This document shows, piece by piece, positions 1 to 5,514 of a stretch of DNA of 6,129 bases. The translations under genes and the position numbers were made by a program. Under the pieces are notes generated by a model. That model worked only from the letters and a program-made list of their open reading frames with translations. It had not been told where the DNA came from and searched no databases. The stretch's first letter is position 1; each line of letters opens with the position of its first letter. The DNA lies in the NCBI GenBank assembly GCA_009785715.1, contig WQVT01000157.1:1-6129 (forward strand), written 5' to 3'. Source of the DNA: Acidimicrobiaceae bacterium. GTDB taxonomy: Bacteria > Actinomycetota > Acidimicrobiia > Acidimicrobiales > Palsa-688.

Positions 1-852
1 GACGAGCCCGCCGACGATCGTCGACCGCCCGCCGACGAAGAGCATGATGAGCAATGTCAACTCGGCCGTCTGGTCGAAGTTGGTGGGGGACACGAGCGAC
101 TGGGTCCCGGCGAAGACGGCGCCCCCGAGCGCCGCGAGCGACGCGGAGAGGATGAACACTTCCAGCTTGCGGCGTCGGGTGTTGATGCCGAGGGCGGCCG
201 CCATGCGCTCGTTCTGGCCCACCAGCAGCAGCTCCAAGCCGATGCCGGATCTCATGATCCGGCCGCAGGCCAGCACGCACAAGGCCAAGAGAACGACGGC
301 GACGGCCCCGGAGCGCTCCAGGGAGCTGACGTACGAGGGACCGGACCAGAGGTAGCCGATGCTGGTGATCCCCGTGGCCTGACCCAGGTACGAGCTGTAG
401 CCGACATACCCACTGGCGATCACCGAGAAGAACAAGGTCGCCAGGGCGAGCGCGAACCCGGGGACGCGAGTGGCGACGCTGCCGATGATTCCACCAAGGA
501 TCGCGGCGGCGACGACGAGGACCACAGCGGCCAGCAGGACGGGCCAGTGATACTTCGTGTTCAGCACGCCGACCCCGTAGGCACCGAACATCATGAACAC
601 GGACTGATGGAAGGCCAGCTGACCGCTGTGACCGACCTGAACGACCATGCCGAGTACGGCGAAGGCGAAGCACAGCGCCAAGACCAGGATCGAGTCGTTG
701 TAATTCCCGTGCAGGCCGAAAAGCGCGAAGAGCCCGACGGCGGCGACAATGGCCGCCAAGCCTATGGAAGGTACCGCGGAAGCCCGCTCCCCCTGAAGGC
801 CTCGGAGGATGTTGGTCCGGTCGACCACAATGGGCGGATCGGTTGTCGTCAT
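1..852 (-). CDS. livM: Branched-chain amino acid ABC transporter permease LivM (partial, C-terminus beyond window)
   Basis: One of two inner-membrane permease subunits of a Liv/HAAT-type importer, pairing with LivH to form the channel for branched-chain amino acids or related compounds. Translating the minus strand from ATG at 852 gives 284 open codons to base 1, with no stop. Visible LivM hallmarks are a hydrophobic core with VGHSGQLAFHQ near residues 73-83, which matches the family's VGYAGQLSLGH segment; the cytoplasmic coupling loop VGQNERMAAALGIN near 211-224; a downstream helix FILSASLAALGGAVFAG near 233-249; and LIMLFVGGRSTIVGGLV at 268-284, which matches the family's GGxGTxxGPxxGA loop. 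The start codon overlaps the livH stop (TGATG), so the two are probably translationally coupled. Family members run to about 300-350 residues, and some are fused to LivG. Whether that applies here cannot be seen. Substrate specificity cannot be read from a permease alone. Confidence 0.93.
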   Translation of the reverse strand, partial: MTTTDPPIVVDRTNILRGLQGERASAVPSIGLAAIVAAVGLFALFGLHGNYNDSILVLALCFAFAVLGMVVQVGHSGQLAFHQSVFMMFGAYGVGVLNTKYHWPVLLAAVVLVVAAAILGGIIGSVATRVPGFALALATLFFSVIASGYVGYSSYLGQATGITSIGYLWSGPSYVSSLERSGAVAVVLLALCVLACGRIMRSGIGLELLLVGQNERMAAALGINTRRRKLEVFILSASLAALGGAVFAGTQSLVSPTNFDQTAELTLLIMLFVGGRSTIVGGLV

Positions 853-1739
853 CAGGCGGCGACCGGCGACGCTTCGCCGAGCAGTTGCGGACGGACGAGG
901 ATCAAAGCGACGAGCACTCCGAAGAGGAGCGTGTCCTGGTACTGGCTGCTCACGTAGCCGCCCAACATCGCCTCGGCCACGCCGATCGACAGGCCGGCGA
1001 CGACGGCCCTCGATGGCTTGGTGAACCCCGCGAAGGCCGCGGCGATCAGGCCGAGCAGGCCCAAGGAGCCGCCGGAGTTGTAGACGTAGCCGGTCATCGG
1101 GCTCTCCACGATTCCGAAGATCGCCGCGAGCACCGCCATGGCGACGAACGTCCAGCGCCGGTAGTTCGGCTGCTTGATCCCGACGATTTGCGCGCCCATG
1201 GAATTGTCCCCGCAGGCCGCCATTGCCTTTCCGATGAGGCTGAAGCGCAGATAGCTTGCGAACCCGGCGCCGATCAGCACCGCCAGGCATACGAGGATCA
1301 CCGCCGGGCGCTGGATGTTGAGCTGGCCGACCCTGAGCGCCGGGCCCGGCCACACCGCCGGCGCCGAATGCACGTCGGTTCCGAACATCTGCTGGGCGAC
1401 TCCCTGGATGAACAGGGACAGCGAGAACGTGAAGAAGAAGACAACGAGGATCGCCTCACGGGCTCGACTCCCCTCGAGGGCGGTCCGGAGCACCAGGAAG
1501 TCGTAGAGATAGGCGAAGAGCGCGATCGCCGCGAGATCTCCTGCGATCGCCGGCACGAGCGGCAACCCGCCGGAGTGCACCAGCCAGTCGACACCGAGAG
1601 CGCCGAGCATCGCAAAATCCCCGACAGCCAGGTTGAGCACGGCCGAGGTGCGAAACAGCATGGTCAGGCAGAGAGCGAACACGGCGTAGATGGCGCCGGT
1701 GCTGATCCCGGCGATGAGCAGATTGCCAAATTCGCTCAC
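852..1739 (-). CDS. livH: Branched-chain amino acid ABC transporter permease LivH
   Basis: Second inner-membrane permease of the Liv-type importer, 295 residues, the usual LivH length. The N-terminus GISTGAIYAVFALCLTMLFR (residues 11-30) followed by AVLNLAVGDFAMLGA (33-47) is the classic LivH opening. The coupling loop is SLIGKAMAACGDNSMGAQIVGIKQ-like at about 167-190. The C-terminal half has LGLLGLIAAAFAGFT (226-240) and ends LLFGVLVALILVRPQLLG (271-288), as in the family. About eight hydrophobic segments are apparent. The start is GTG at 1739-1737, and the GTGA overlap with the livF stop shows coupling to the upstream ATPase. A weak AGGCGG sits upstream as a possible ribosome binding site. 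The 3' end overlaps livM. No truncation or frameshift is seen. An open frame on the opposite strand across this gene is a GC-bias shadow. Confidence 0.95.
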   Translation of the reverse strand: MSEFGNLLIAGISTGAIYAVFALCLTMLFRTSAVLNLAVGDFAMLGALGVDWLVHSGGLPLVPAIAGDLAAIALFAYLYDFLVLRTALEGSRAREAILVVFFFTFSLSLFIQGVAQQMFGTDVHSAPAVWPGPALRVGQLNIQRPAVILVCLAVLIGAGFASYLRFSLIGKAMAACGDNSMGAQIVGIKQPNYRRWTFVAMAVLAAIFGIVESPMTGYVYNSGGSLGLLGLIAAAFAGFTKPSRAVVAGLSIGVAEAMLGGYVSSQYQDTLLFGVLVALILVRPQLLGEASPVAA

Positions 1740-2554
1740 CGCGCCGCCTGACCCTTGCTCTCGAGTTGTTCCACGAAGGACTCGAAGCGCTCCTCCGCGG
1801 GGGCCTCATCGACCACACCACGCTCCACGCGCAGCGCGCGGCCGCTGATCTGCAGCGCCCGCACCGGGTTCTCCTCGATCAGGAGGATCGTCTTGCCCTC
1901 GTCGTGCAGCTTCTTGATGGCCTCGTAGACCCGGCGGGCGACCGCTTCGGCCAGGCCGAGGCACGGCTCGTCGGTGACCAGGATCTTGGGCCCGGCAGCC
2001 AGTCCGCGTGCCAGGGCCACCATCTGCTGCTGGCCACCCGAGAGCGTGCCCGCTGTCTGGCTCAGGCGGCCGCCAAGTTCGGGGAACAGGTCAAGCGCTT
2101 CGGCGAAGATCTCGGACTTCCGCGCCTTGCGGAGGTTCTTGGTCCAGCCGTAGCAGCCGAGCAGGATGTTGTCGAGCACAGAAAGAGTAGGAAAAAGCTG
2201 GCGCCGCTCGGGAACGAGGGACAACCCGTGGCCGACCGTCCACGCCGGGTTCCTCGGCGGGGCCTCCACACCGTCGATCTCGACCGTGCCGCTTCTCGCA
2301 ACCAGCCCGGCGAGGGCCAGAGCGATGCTGCTCTTGCCGTTCCCGTTCGGCCCGATAATGGCCACGCACTCGCCGGCAGCGATCGAGAAGGTCGCGTGCT
2401 CAACGGCCACGAAATCGCCATAGGTGACCCTCAGGTCGACCACCCGAAGTAATTGTCGGTCCAGTGCCGCTTCCGCAGCCGTCAACTCGGTATCGGTCCC
2501 CCCTGCAAGCCCGCCGGATGCGGACCCAGGGACCTTGTTACCAGGGGCATCCAA
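1736..2554 (-). CDS. livF: Branched-chain amino acid ABC transporter ATP-binding protein LivF (start uncertain: TTG 2554, TTG 2485 or GTG near 2443)
   Basis: Cytoplasmic ATPase that powers the LivH/LivM importer. Numbered from TTG 2554 (272 residues): Walker A GPNGNGKSS at 68-76, the LivF-type segment VPERRQLFPTLSVLDNILLG at 114-133, signature LSGGQQQ at 171-177, and Walker B ILVTDEP at 191-197. The compact length and the VPE-R-LFP segment favour LivF over LivG. At the switch position after the last strand, LIEEN (225-229) has Glu where LivF proteins usually have Gln (VEQN) and most ABC ATPases have His. About 36 residues precede the conserved LLRVVDLRVTYG start, and they are low-complexity and Gly/Ala-rich, so the true start is probably later. 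TTG at 2485 has a GGGGGG run about 12 bases upstream. The gene heads the visible operon and overlaps livH by 4 bases. Confidence 0.92.
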   Translation of the reverse strand: MDAPGNKVPGSASGGLAGGTDTELTAAEAALDRQLLRVVDLRVTYGDFVAVEHATFSIAAGECVAIIGPNGNGKSSIALALAGLVARSGTVEIDGVEAPPRNPAWTVGHGLSLVPERRQLFPTLSVLDNILLGCYGWTKNLRKARKSEIFAEALDLFPELGGRLSQTAGTLSGGQQQMVALARGLAAGPKILVTDEPCLGLAEAVARRVYEAIKKLHDEGKTILLIEENPVRALQISGRALRVERGVVDEAPAEERFESFVEQLESKGQAAR

Positions 2555-2564
2555 TGGAAGTCAA
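2535..2564 (-). promoter_or_regulatory. Possible promoter for the liv operon
   Basis: On the minus strand TTGACT (2564-2559) is followed after 18 bases by TAACAA (2540-2535). The -35 is good and the -10 is poor. If it is used, transcription would start near 2528. That would exclude the TTG at 2554 as a start and support TTG 2485 or the GTG near 2443 for livF. This is inference from sequence only. Confidence 0.28.
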
Positions 2565-2742
2565 CATGGACACCCGACGCCCGCCACGATGGATTCAAGC
2601 CTTTCAGACCCGGCCAGGGTGCATCTCCTCCCGCAAACCCCCCTCAGGAACCGGGATCGAACATGGCCGGCGAGAACCGTGCAGTCTTCCGTCCCGCCGG
2701 GTGGATTTTCGGACCGACTCACCGTCCCCCGCGCCCAACGAG
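2555..2742. other. Divergent intergenic region between livF and the small membrane protein gene
   Basis: This stretch separates the leftward liv operon from the rightward genes. Apart from the candidate liv promoter at its left edge, I find no convincing RNA gene, operator or conserved coding frame. Frames that read through it on the plus strand give Pro/Arg/Ser-rich sequence without family features. A GGGAGGAG followed directly by ATG on the minus strand (around 2620-2630) encodes only six codons before a stop. Confidence 0.5.
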
Positions 2743-2979
2743 GTGACAGAATCGCTTCAAGTGAGCGATCGGTCGAAGTCCTACACCACCTACAGCATCG
2801 GTTGTGCGCTCGTCTGGGGCTTCATCCTCGCCGTGCTTGCAGCCGGCGGGAAGAAGGAGCAGTTGCAGCGGGTCCTGCTCGTCTGTGGTGGCTGGTGGAT
2901 CGGCTGGACCTCGGCCACGATCGCCCGGTACGTCTATCCGCCACCGCGGTCTCGACGAGCGGGCGCCCAATCCGCTTAG
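2743..2979 (+). CDS. Small predicted membrane protein of unknown function (78 aa)
   Basis: I do not recognise a named family. Read from GTG 2743 the product is 78 residues with two predicted membrane helices. The first is about residues 17-35 (YSIGCALVWGFILAVLAAG), followed by a charged turn GKKEQLQR at 36-43. The second is about 44-62 (VLLVCGGWWIGWTSATIAR), and the tail is YVYPPPRSRR. The alternation of charged and apolar segments and the Trp-rich second helix look like real protein, unlike the Pro/Arg-rich sequence the same frame gives upstream of 2743. GTG 2743 has only a GAG directly before it and no proper ribosome binding site. GTG 2761 (72 residues) is an alternative, and the frame stays open back to an ATG at 2464 inside livF, which I consider too early. 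It is followed by a GC-rich hairpin and then the NiCoT gene. Function is unknown and no link to nickel is demonstrated. Confidence 0.6.
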   Translation: MTESLQVSDRSKSYTTYSIGCALVWGFILAVLAAGGKKEQLQRVLLVCGGWWIGWTSATIARYVYPPPRSRRAGAQSA

Positions 2980-3011
2980 ACCACCGGTCGCCAACACCCT
3001 AGATCGTCGTC

Positions 3012-3029
3012 GGGCGCGACCCGGCGCCC
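3012..3029 (+). terminator. GC-rich hairpin, possible terminator of the small membrane protein gene
   Basis: GGGCGC (3012-3017) and GCGCCC (3024-3029) form a perfect 6-bp stem with a 6-base loop, 33 bases after the stop codon at 2979. There is no T-tract. U-less hairpins are reported as terminators in actinomycetes, but this could equally be incidental GC-rich structure. Confidence 0.35.
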
Positions 3030-3043
3030 CCGCGGCCCGCGAC

Positions 3044-3074
3044 CCGCGGCACCGCGGCACCGCGGCCCCGCGGA
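3044..3074. repeat. 8-bp tandem repeat (CCGCGGCA-like, about four copies)
   Basis: Units CCGCGGCA at 3044-3051 and 3052-3059, CCGCGGCC at 3060-3067, and a partial CCGCGGA at 3068-3074. A further CCGCGG at 3030-3035 lies just upstream, out of phase. The core CCGCGG is self-complementary, so the array can fold into several alternative hairpins. It lies between the small membrane protein gene and the NiCoT promoter region. Confidence 0.8.
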
Positions 3075-3128
3075 TCATCCAAATCGGCGGCGGCCACGAA
3101 CAGAGCCTGGTAGTGCCATCCAGTCCTT

Positions 3129-3147
3129 ATTGCAAGTGGCTGGCAAT
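3129..3147 (+). promoter_or_regulatory. Candidate Nur-type nickel-responsive operator upstream of the NiCoT gene
   Basis: The site ATTGCAAGTGGCTGGCAAT is an imperfect inverted repeat with perfect 5-base outer arms (ATTGC / GCAAT). It contains TTGCAA, five bases, then TGGCAA (3130-3146). From memory, the Streptomyces coelicolor Nur box is tTGCaa-N5-ttGCAA, and this site differs at one of the less conserved bases. It lies about 50 bases before the Ni/Co permease and covers the proposed -35 element, the position expected for repression by a nickel-bound Fur-family protein. No regulator gene is visible in the window. Confidence 0.55.
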
Positions 3148-3158
3148 TGTGTTAGACC
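3130..3158 (+). promoter_or_regulatory. Candidate promoter of the NiCoT gene
   Basis: TTGCAA (3130-3135) as -35, a 17-base spacer, then TAGACC (3153-3158) as -10. The -35 and spacing fit a housekeeping sigma promoter and the -10 is weak. It would place the transcript start near 3165, about 30 bases before the preferred GTG start, leaving room for a ribosome binding site. Confidence 0.4.
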
Positions 3159-3183
3159 ACGGCCCCCGTAGGGCCCGACGACG

Positions 3184-4377
3184 ATGGAGAAGCCAGTGAC
3201 CACACTGACCGACAGCACGCCCAGGGCCTGGCCGCACCGGTTCCGTCACGCCCTCACGCCGAAGGAGTGGGCCCGGGTCGGCGGGATGGCCGCCTTCGTC
3301 GTCGGCCTCTACGTCCTCGGCTTCGTCATGCTTCTCTCCGCGGTGGGCGGCCACTACCACCTGTCGAGGACCGAGATCTTCGGATTCGGGACCGGCACCC
3401 TGGCCCTCACGTTGGGGATGCGTCACGCCTTCGACGCCGATCACATCTCGGCGATCGACAACACCACCCGCAAGCTCATGGCCGAAGGCAAGCGACCGAT
3501 GAGCGTCGGGTTCTTCTTCTCCCTCGGCCACTCGAGCGTCGTGTTCGTCATGTCGGTGCTGTTGAACTTCGGGATCCGGGCCCTCGACAACCAGGTCCGC
3601 AACACCAACTCGGGACTCCACAACATCACCGGGATCGTCGGCACCTCGGTGTCCGGCCTTTTCCTGTACCTCATCGCCGCCCTCAACGCCGTCATCCTGG
3701 TCTCGATCGTCAAGGTGTTCCTCGAGCTGCGCCAGGGCCGCTACAACGACGACGAGCTCGAAGCGCAGCTCAATAACCGGGGGTTGATGAACCGCTTCTT
3801 CGGTCCCCTCACCCGAAGGATCGACACGCCGTGGAAGATGTACCCGATCGGCATGCTCTTCGGCCTCGGCTTCGACACCGCCACCGAGGTCGCCCTCCTC
3901 GTCCTCTCGGGCTCGGCAGTCGCATCCGGGCTGCCGTTCTACGCCATCCTGTCGCTTCCGATCCTCTTCGCCGCCGGGATGAGCACCTTCGACACCCTCG
4001 ACGGGTGCTTCATGAACTTCGCCTACAGCTGGGCCTTCTCCCGCCCCATCCGAAAGGTCTATTACAACATCACGATCACCGGCCTCTCCGTGGGCGTCGC
4101 CGCCGTGATCGGCACGATCGAGTTCCTCGGCCTCCTGCCCTCCGAGCTGAACTGGACCGGCAGCGTGTGGAGCTGGTTCGAGAACTTCAACATCAACACG
4201 GCCGGCTTCTTCATCGTCGGACTGTTCGTCGCCACCTGGGCCGTCGCGCTCGCCATCTGGCACTTCGGGCGCATCGAGGCCCGCTGGGATTCCGCAGCCG
4301 TCCAGGCCCAAGCCCGACGGGCCCTCACCCAGGACAGCGCCAGGGTCGATCCGCAGCCCATCGAGGGCGACGTCTGA
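3184..4377 (+). CDS. NiCoT-family nickel/cobalt permease (HoxN/NixA-like)
   Basis: High-affinity secondary transporter that brings Ni2+ and/or Co2+ across the cytoplasmic membrane for metalloenzymes such as urease, hydrogenase, Ni-SOD or cobalamin enzymes. It is 397 residues from ATG 3184. Family signatures are present in order: RHAFDADHI at 80-88 (including the HX4DH metal-binding motif, H81, D86, H87), FFFSLGHSSVV at 110-120, LGFDTATE at 228-235 and GMSTFDTLDG at 265-274. About eight membrane segments are apparent, and length and layout are normal. The start is probably GTG 3196 (393 residues), because GGAG at 3186-3189 lies six bases before it, whereas ATG 3184 has no ribosome binding site. 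A Nur-like inverted repeat upstream suggests control by nickel. Ni versus Co preference cannot be read from the sequence, so I give no specific symbol. The gene appears to be transcribed alone. Confidence 0.95.
   Translation: MEKPVTTLTDSTPRAWPHRFRHALTPKEWARVGGMAAFVVGLYVLGFVMLLSAVGGHYHLSRTEIFGFGTGTLALTLGMRHAFDADHISAIDNTTRKLMAEGKRPMSVGFFFSLGHSSVVFVMSVLLNFGIRALDNQVRNTNSGLHNITGIVGTSVSGLFLYLIAALNAVILVSIVKVFLELRQGRYNDDELEAQLNNRGLMNRFFGPLTRRIDTPWKMYPIGMLFGLGFDTATEVALLVLSGSAVASGLPFYAILSLPILFAAGMSTFDTLDGCFMNFAYSWAFSRPIRKVYYNITITGLSVGVAAVIGTIEFLGLLPSELNWTGSVWSWFENFNINTAGFFIVGLFVATWAVALAIWHFGRIEARWDSAAVQAQARRALTQDSARVDPQPIEGDV
3186..3198 (+). promoter_or_regulatory. Ribosome binding site favouring GTG 3196 as the NiCoT start
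   Basis: GGAG at 3186-3189, continuing as GGAGAAG, precedes GTG 3196-3198 by six bases. The ATG at 3184 lies against the RBS itself and is preceded only by CCCGACGACG, with no complementarity to the 16S rRNA tail. The four-residue N-terminal difference does not affect the conserved core. Confidence 0.6.
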
Positions 4378-4517
4378 CCTGCCCGCAGACCCCGACTCAC
4401 CATCCCAGAGGCCACCACCGGAAAGTTCCGGCGCGGACGTCCATTTCCTGAGACCGCGTTCGTCGTCTGAGTGGACGGGCCGAAGGTGCGGCTCGGAAAT
4501 CACTGGACGGAGGAGCG
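4378..4517. other. Intergenic region between NiCoT and the DGPF/sigma factor locus
   Basis: A 140-base spacer. It holds one clear palindrome (listed separately) and, at its right end, the strong ribosome binding site of the next gene. The promoter of the downstream operon should lie here, but I cannot pick out a convincing -35/-10 pair. No T-rich terminator follows the NiCoT gene. Confidence 0.5.
4418..4431. promoter_or_regulatory. 14-bp palindrome, possible operator or short hairpin
   Basis: CCGGAA (4418-4423) and TTCCGG (4426-4431) are perfect inverted copies separated by AG. As DNA it looks like a dimeric regulator site for the downstream operon. As RNA it could form a 5-bp stem with a tetraloop 40 bases after the NiCoT stop, so weak termination is the alternative. 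I do not recognise a regulator for it. Confidence 0.4.
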
Positions 4518-4733
4518 ATGGTCTGCACACTGTCGTATCAGATGTACAAGTACGAGCACGGCCTTACTCCCGCCGAGCGGCGGGCCGAGGAGGTGGCCGC
4601 GGGTGAGGCCGCGGCGTCACTGCGGGACCTCCGGCACACGATCCGCCGCAGGCGCCAAGTGCGGGTGCGGCCCGACGGCGGGTCCGCCCCACGCGTTGAA
4701 CCCCTCGGCGGGGTCCGGTCGAACATCTGCTGA
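4518..4733 (+). CDS. Small protein of unknown function upstream of the DGPF gene (71 aa)
   Basis: I do not recognise a family. A strong ribosome binding site (GGAGGAG, about 4508-4515) lies just before ATG 4518, and third-position G/C is high throughout, so it is very likely translated. The product is soluble, with no membrane segment or signal peptide. An aromatic N-terminus (LSYQMYKYEH, residues 5-14) is followed by a charged, Ala-rich stretch (about 17-45, TPAERRAEEVAAGEAAASLRD-like) predicted to be helical. Then comes an Arg-rich segment RHTIRRRRQVRVR (39-51) and a Gly/Pro-containing tail ending in Cys. Basic, helical small proteins may bind nucleic acid or a partner protein, but nothing here proves it. 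The next gene starts 14 bases after its stop, so it is probably co-transcribed with the DGPF and ECF genes. Confidence 0.68.
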   Translation: MVCTLSYQMYKYEHGLTPAERRAEEVAAGEAAASLRDLRHTIRRRRQVRVRPDGGSAPRVEPLGGVRSNIC

Positions 4734-4747
4734 AGAAAGGGGGCGCA

Positions 4748-5461
4748 ATGCGTTATCTGCTGATCCACACCGACGATCCGGACCGGTCCTCGGAGTGGGA
4801 CGACGAGTCCCGGGCTGCGTTTACCTCCTGGCTCGAGGACACCGTCCGCGCCGGCGTCAACCTGCACGGGAGCCGACTACGCCCGCCGTCTGATGCCACC
4901 ACGATCAGGAGCCGGCACGACGAGCTCCTCATCACGGACGGGCCGTTCGTGGAGACCAAGGAGCACGTGGCCGGTTACGACGTGCTCGAGTGCGCCAGCC
5001 TGGACGAGGCCGTGGAGTGGGCGGGCCGGCACCCCAGCTCCTGGTTCGGGGCGATCGAGGTGCGCGCCCTGCGGCCCGGCGCCCAGGCCGTGCCCCTGCC
5101 CGACCAGGTTGAGGGCAAGATCCGGTACCTCATGCTCCTTGGCAGTGAGCCGGGGGCTGACCCCGGGGAGTTCGGCGGCACCGAGGCCGTGGCGCCTTGG
5201 GTCGCCGAGATGGACGGTCGGGGGATTCGTCTGTATGGCAGCGAGCTGGAGCCGCCCGACAGCGCCCACACCGTGCGGGTGAGGGAGAAGCGTACGATCG
5301 TGACCGACGGTCCGTTCGCCGAGACGAAGGAGCAGATCGGAGGCTTCGACGTGCTCGAGTGCGCCGACCTCGACGAAGCCATCGAAGTAGCGGGCAGGCA
5401 CCCGCTGGCGCACTTCGGGATGCTGGAGGTGAGGCCGTTCTGGCCGTTCGAGGGGGACTAG
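4748..5461 (+). CDS. Tandem YCII/DGPF-domain protein
   Basis: Cytoplasmic protein of 237 residues made of two YCII-related (DGPF) domains, a ferredoxin-like fold whose biochemical role is not established in this subfamily. Domain 1 spans about residues 1-108 and domain 2 about 125-232. The motif TDGPFVETKEHVAGYDVLEC (63-82) recurs as TDGPFAETKEQIGGFDVLEC (186-205), exactly 123 residues later, and the N-terminal RYLL/RYLM and AGRHP segments also repeat. A linker at about 109-124 joins them. Most DGPF proteins are single-domain and about 110-140 residues long, so this is an internal duplication or fusion. The ribosome binding site AAAGGGGG ends about five bases before ATG 4748. It lies directly upstream of an ECF42-type sigma factor gene. 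DGPF genes are known partners and targets of that sigma group, but the function of the pair remains unclear. Confidence 0.92.
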   Translation: MRYLLIHTDDPDRSSEWDDESRAAFTSWLEDTVRAGVNLHGSRLRPPSDATTIRSRHDELLITDGPFVETKEHVAGYDVLECASLDEAVEWAGRHPSSWFGAIEVRALRPGAQAVPLPDQVEGKIRYLMLLGSEPGADPGEFGGTEAVAPWVAEMDGRGIRLYGSELEPPDSAHTVRVREKRTIVTDGPFAETKEQIGGFDVLECADLDEAIEVAGRHPLAHFGMLEVRPFWPFEGD

Positions 5462-5514
5462 CGGGCCCCGTCGGCGAGCCACCGGGAGGCTCCGTCGGCG
5501 CCGGTGAGGCCCCG
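5462..5514 (+). other. Short spacer between DGPF and sigma factor genes
   Basis: 53 bases holding the sigma factor ribosome binding site (GGTGAGG, 5503-5509) and a weak inverted repeat GAGCC/GGCTC (5476-5480 and 5488-5492, 7-base loop). There is no T-tract, so readthrough from the DGPF gene into the sigma factor gene is likely. The sigma factor frame is open through the spacer, so an earlier start cannot be fully excluded. Confidence 0.45.

Noticed and set aside
843..1751. A 302-codon open frame on the plus strand opposite livH
   Set aside because: Highly charged Arg/Glu/His-rich translation without family features. It mirrors the codon bias of livH on the other strand.
1766..2452. A 228-codon open frame on the plus strand opposite livF
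   Set aside because: Shadow frame of livF. The minus strand has intact Walker A, signature and Walker B motifs.
2650..2680. Minus-strand TTCGATCCCGG resembling a tRNA T-loop
   Set aside because: The flanking bases do not form the T-stem, and no acceptor, D or anticodon arms can be placed around it.
2980..3183. Cobalamin riboswitch upstream of the Ni/Co permease
   Set aside because: I looked for a B12-box-like conserved core and the usual multi-stem layout. The spacer has only a simple hairpin, a tandem repeat and the Nur-like site.
3127..4530. A 467-codon open frame on the minus strand covering the whole NiCoT gene
   Set aside because: Its product is rich in Asp, Glu, Gly, Arg and Val with no fold or motif, as expected for the antisense of a high-GC gene. 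The plus strand encodes a clear NiCoT permease with all signatures.
4877..5482. A 201-codon open frame on the minus strand opposite the DGPF gene
   Set aside because: Its repeated segments simply mirror the DGPF duplication on the coding strand, and there is no independent protein evidence.
5476..5492. Inverted repeat GAGCC/GGCTC as a terminator between the DGPF and sigma factor genes
   Set aside because: Only a 5-bp stem with a 7-base loop and no T-tract, and such repeats are expected by chance in this GC-rich spacer.
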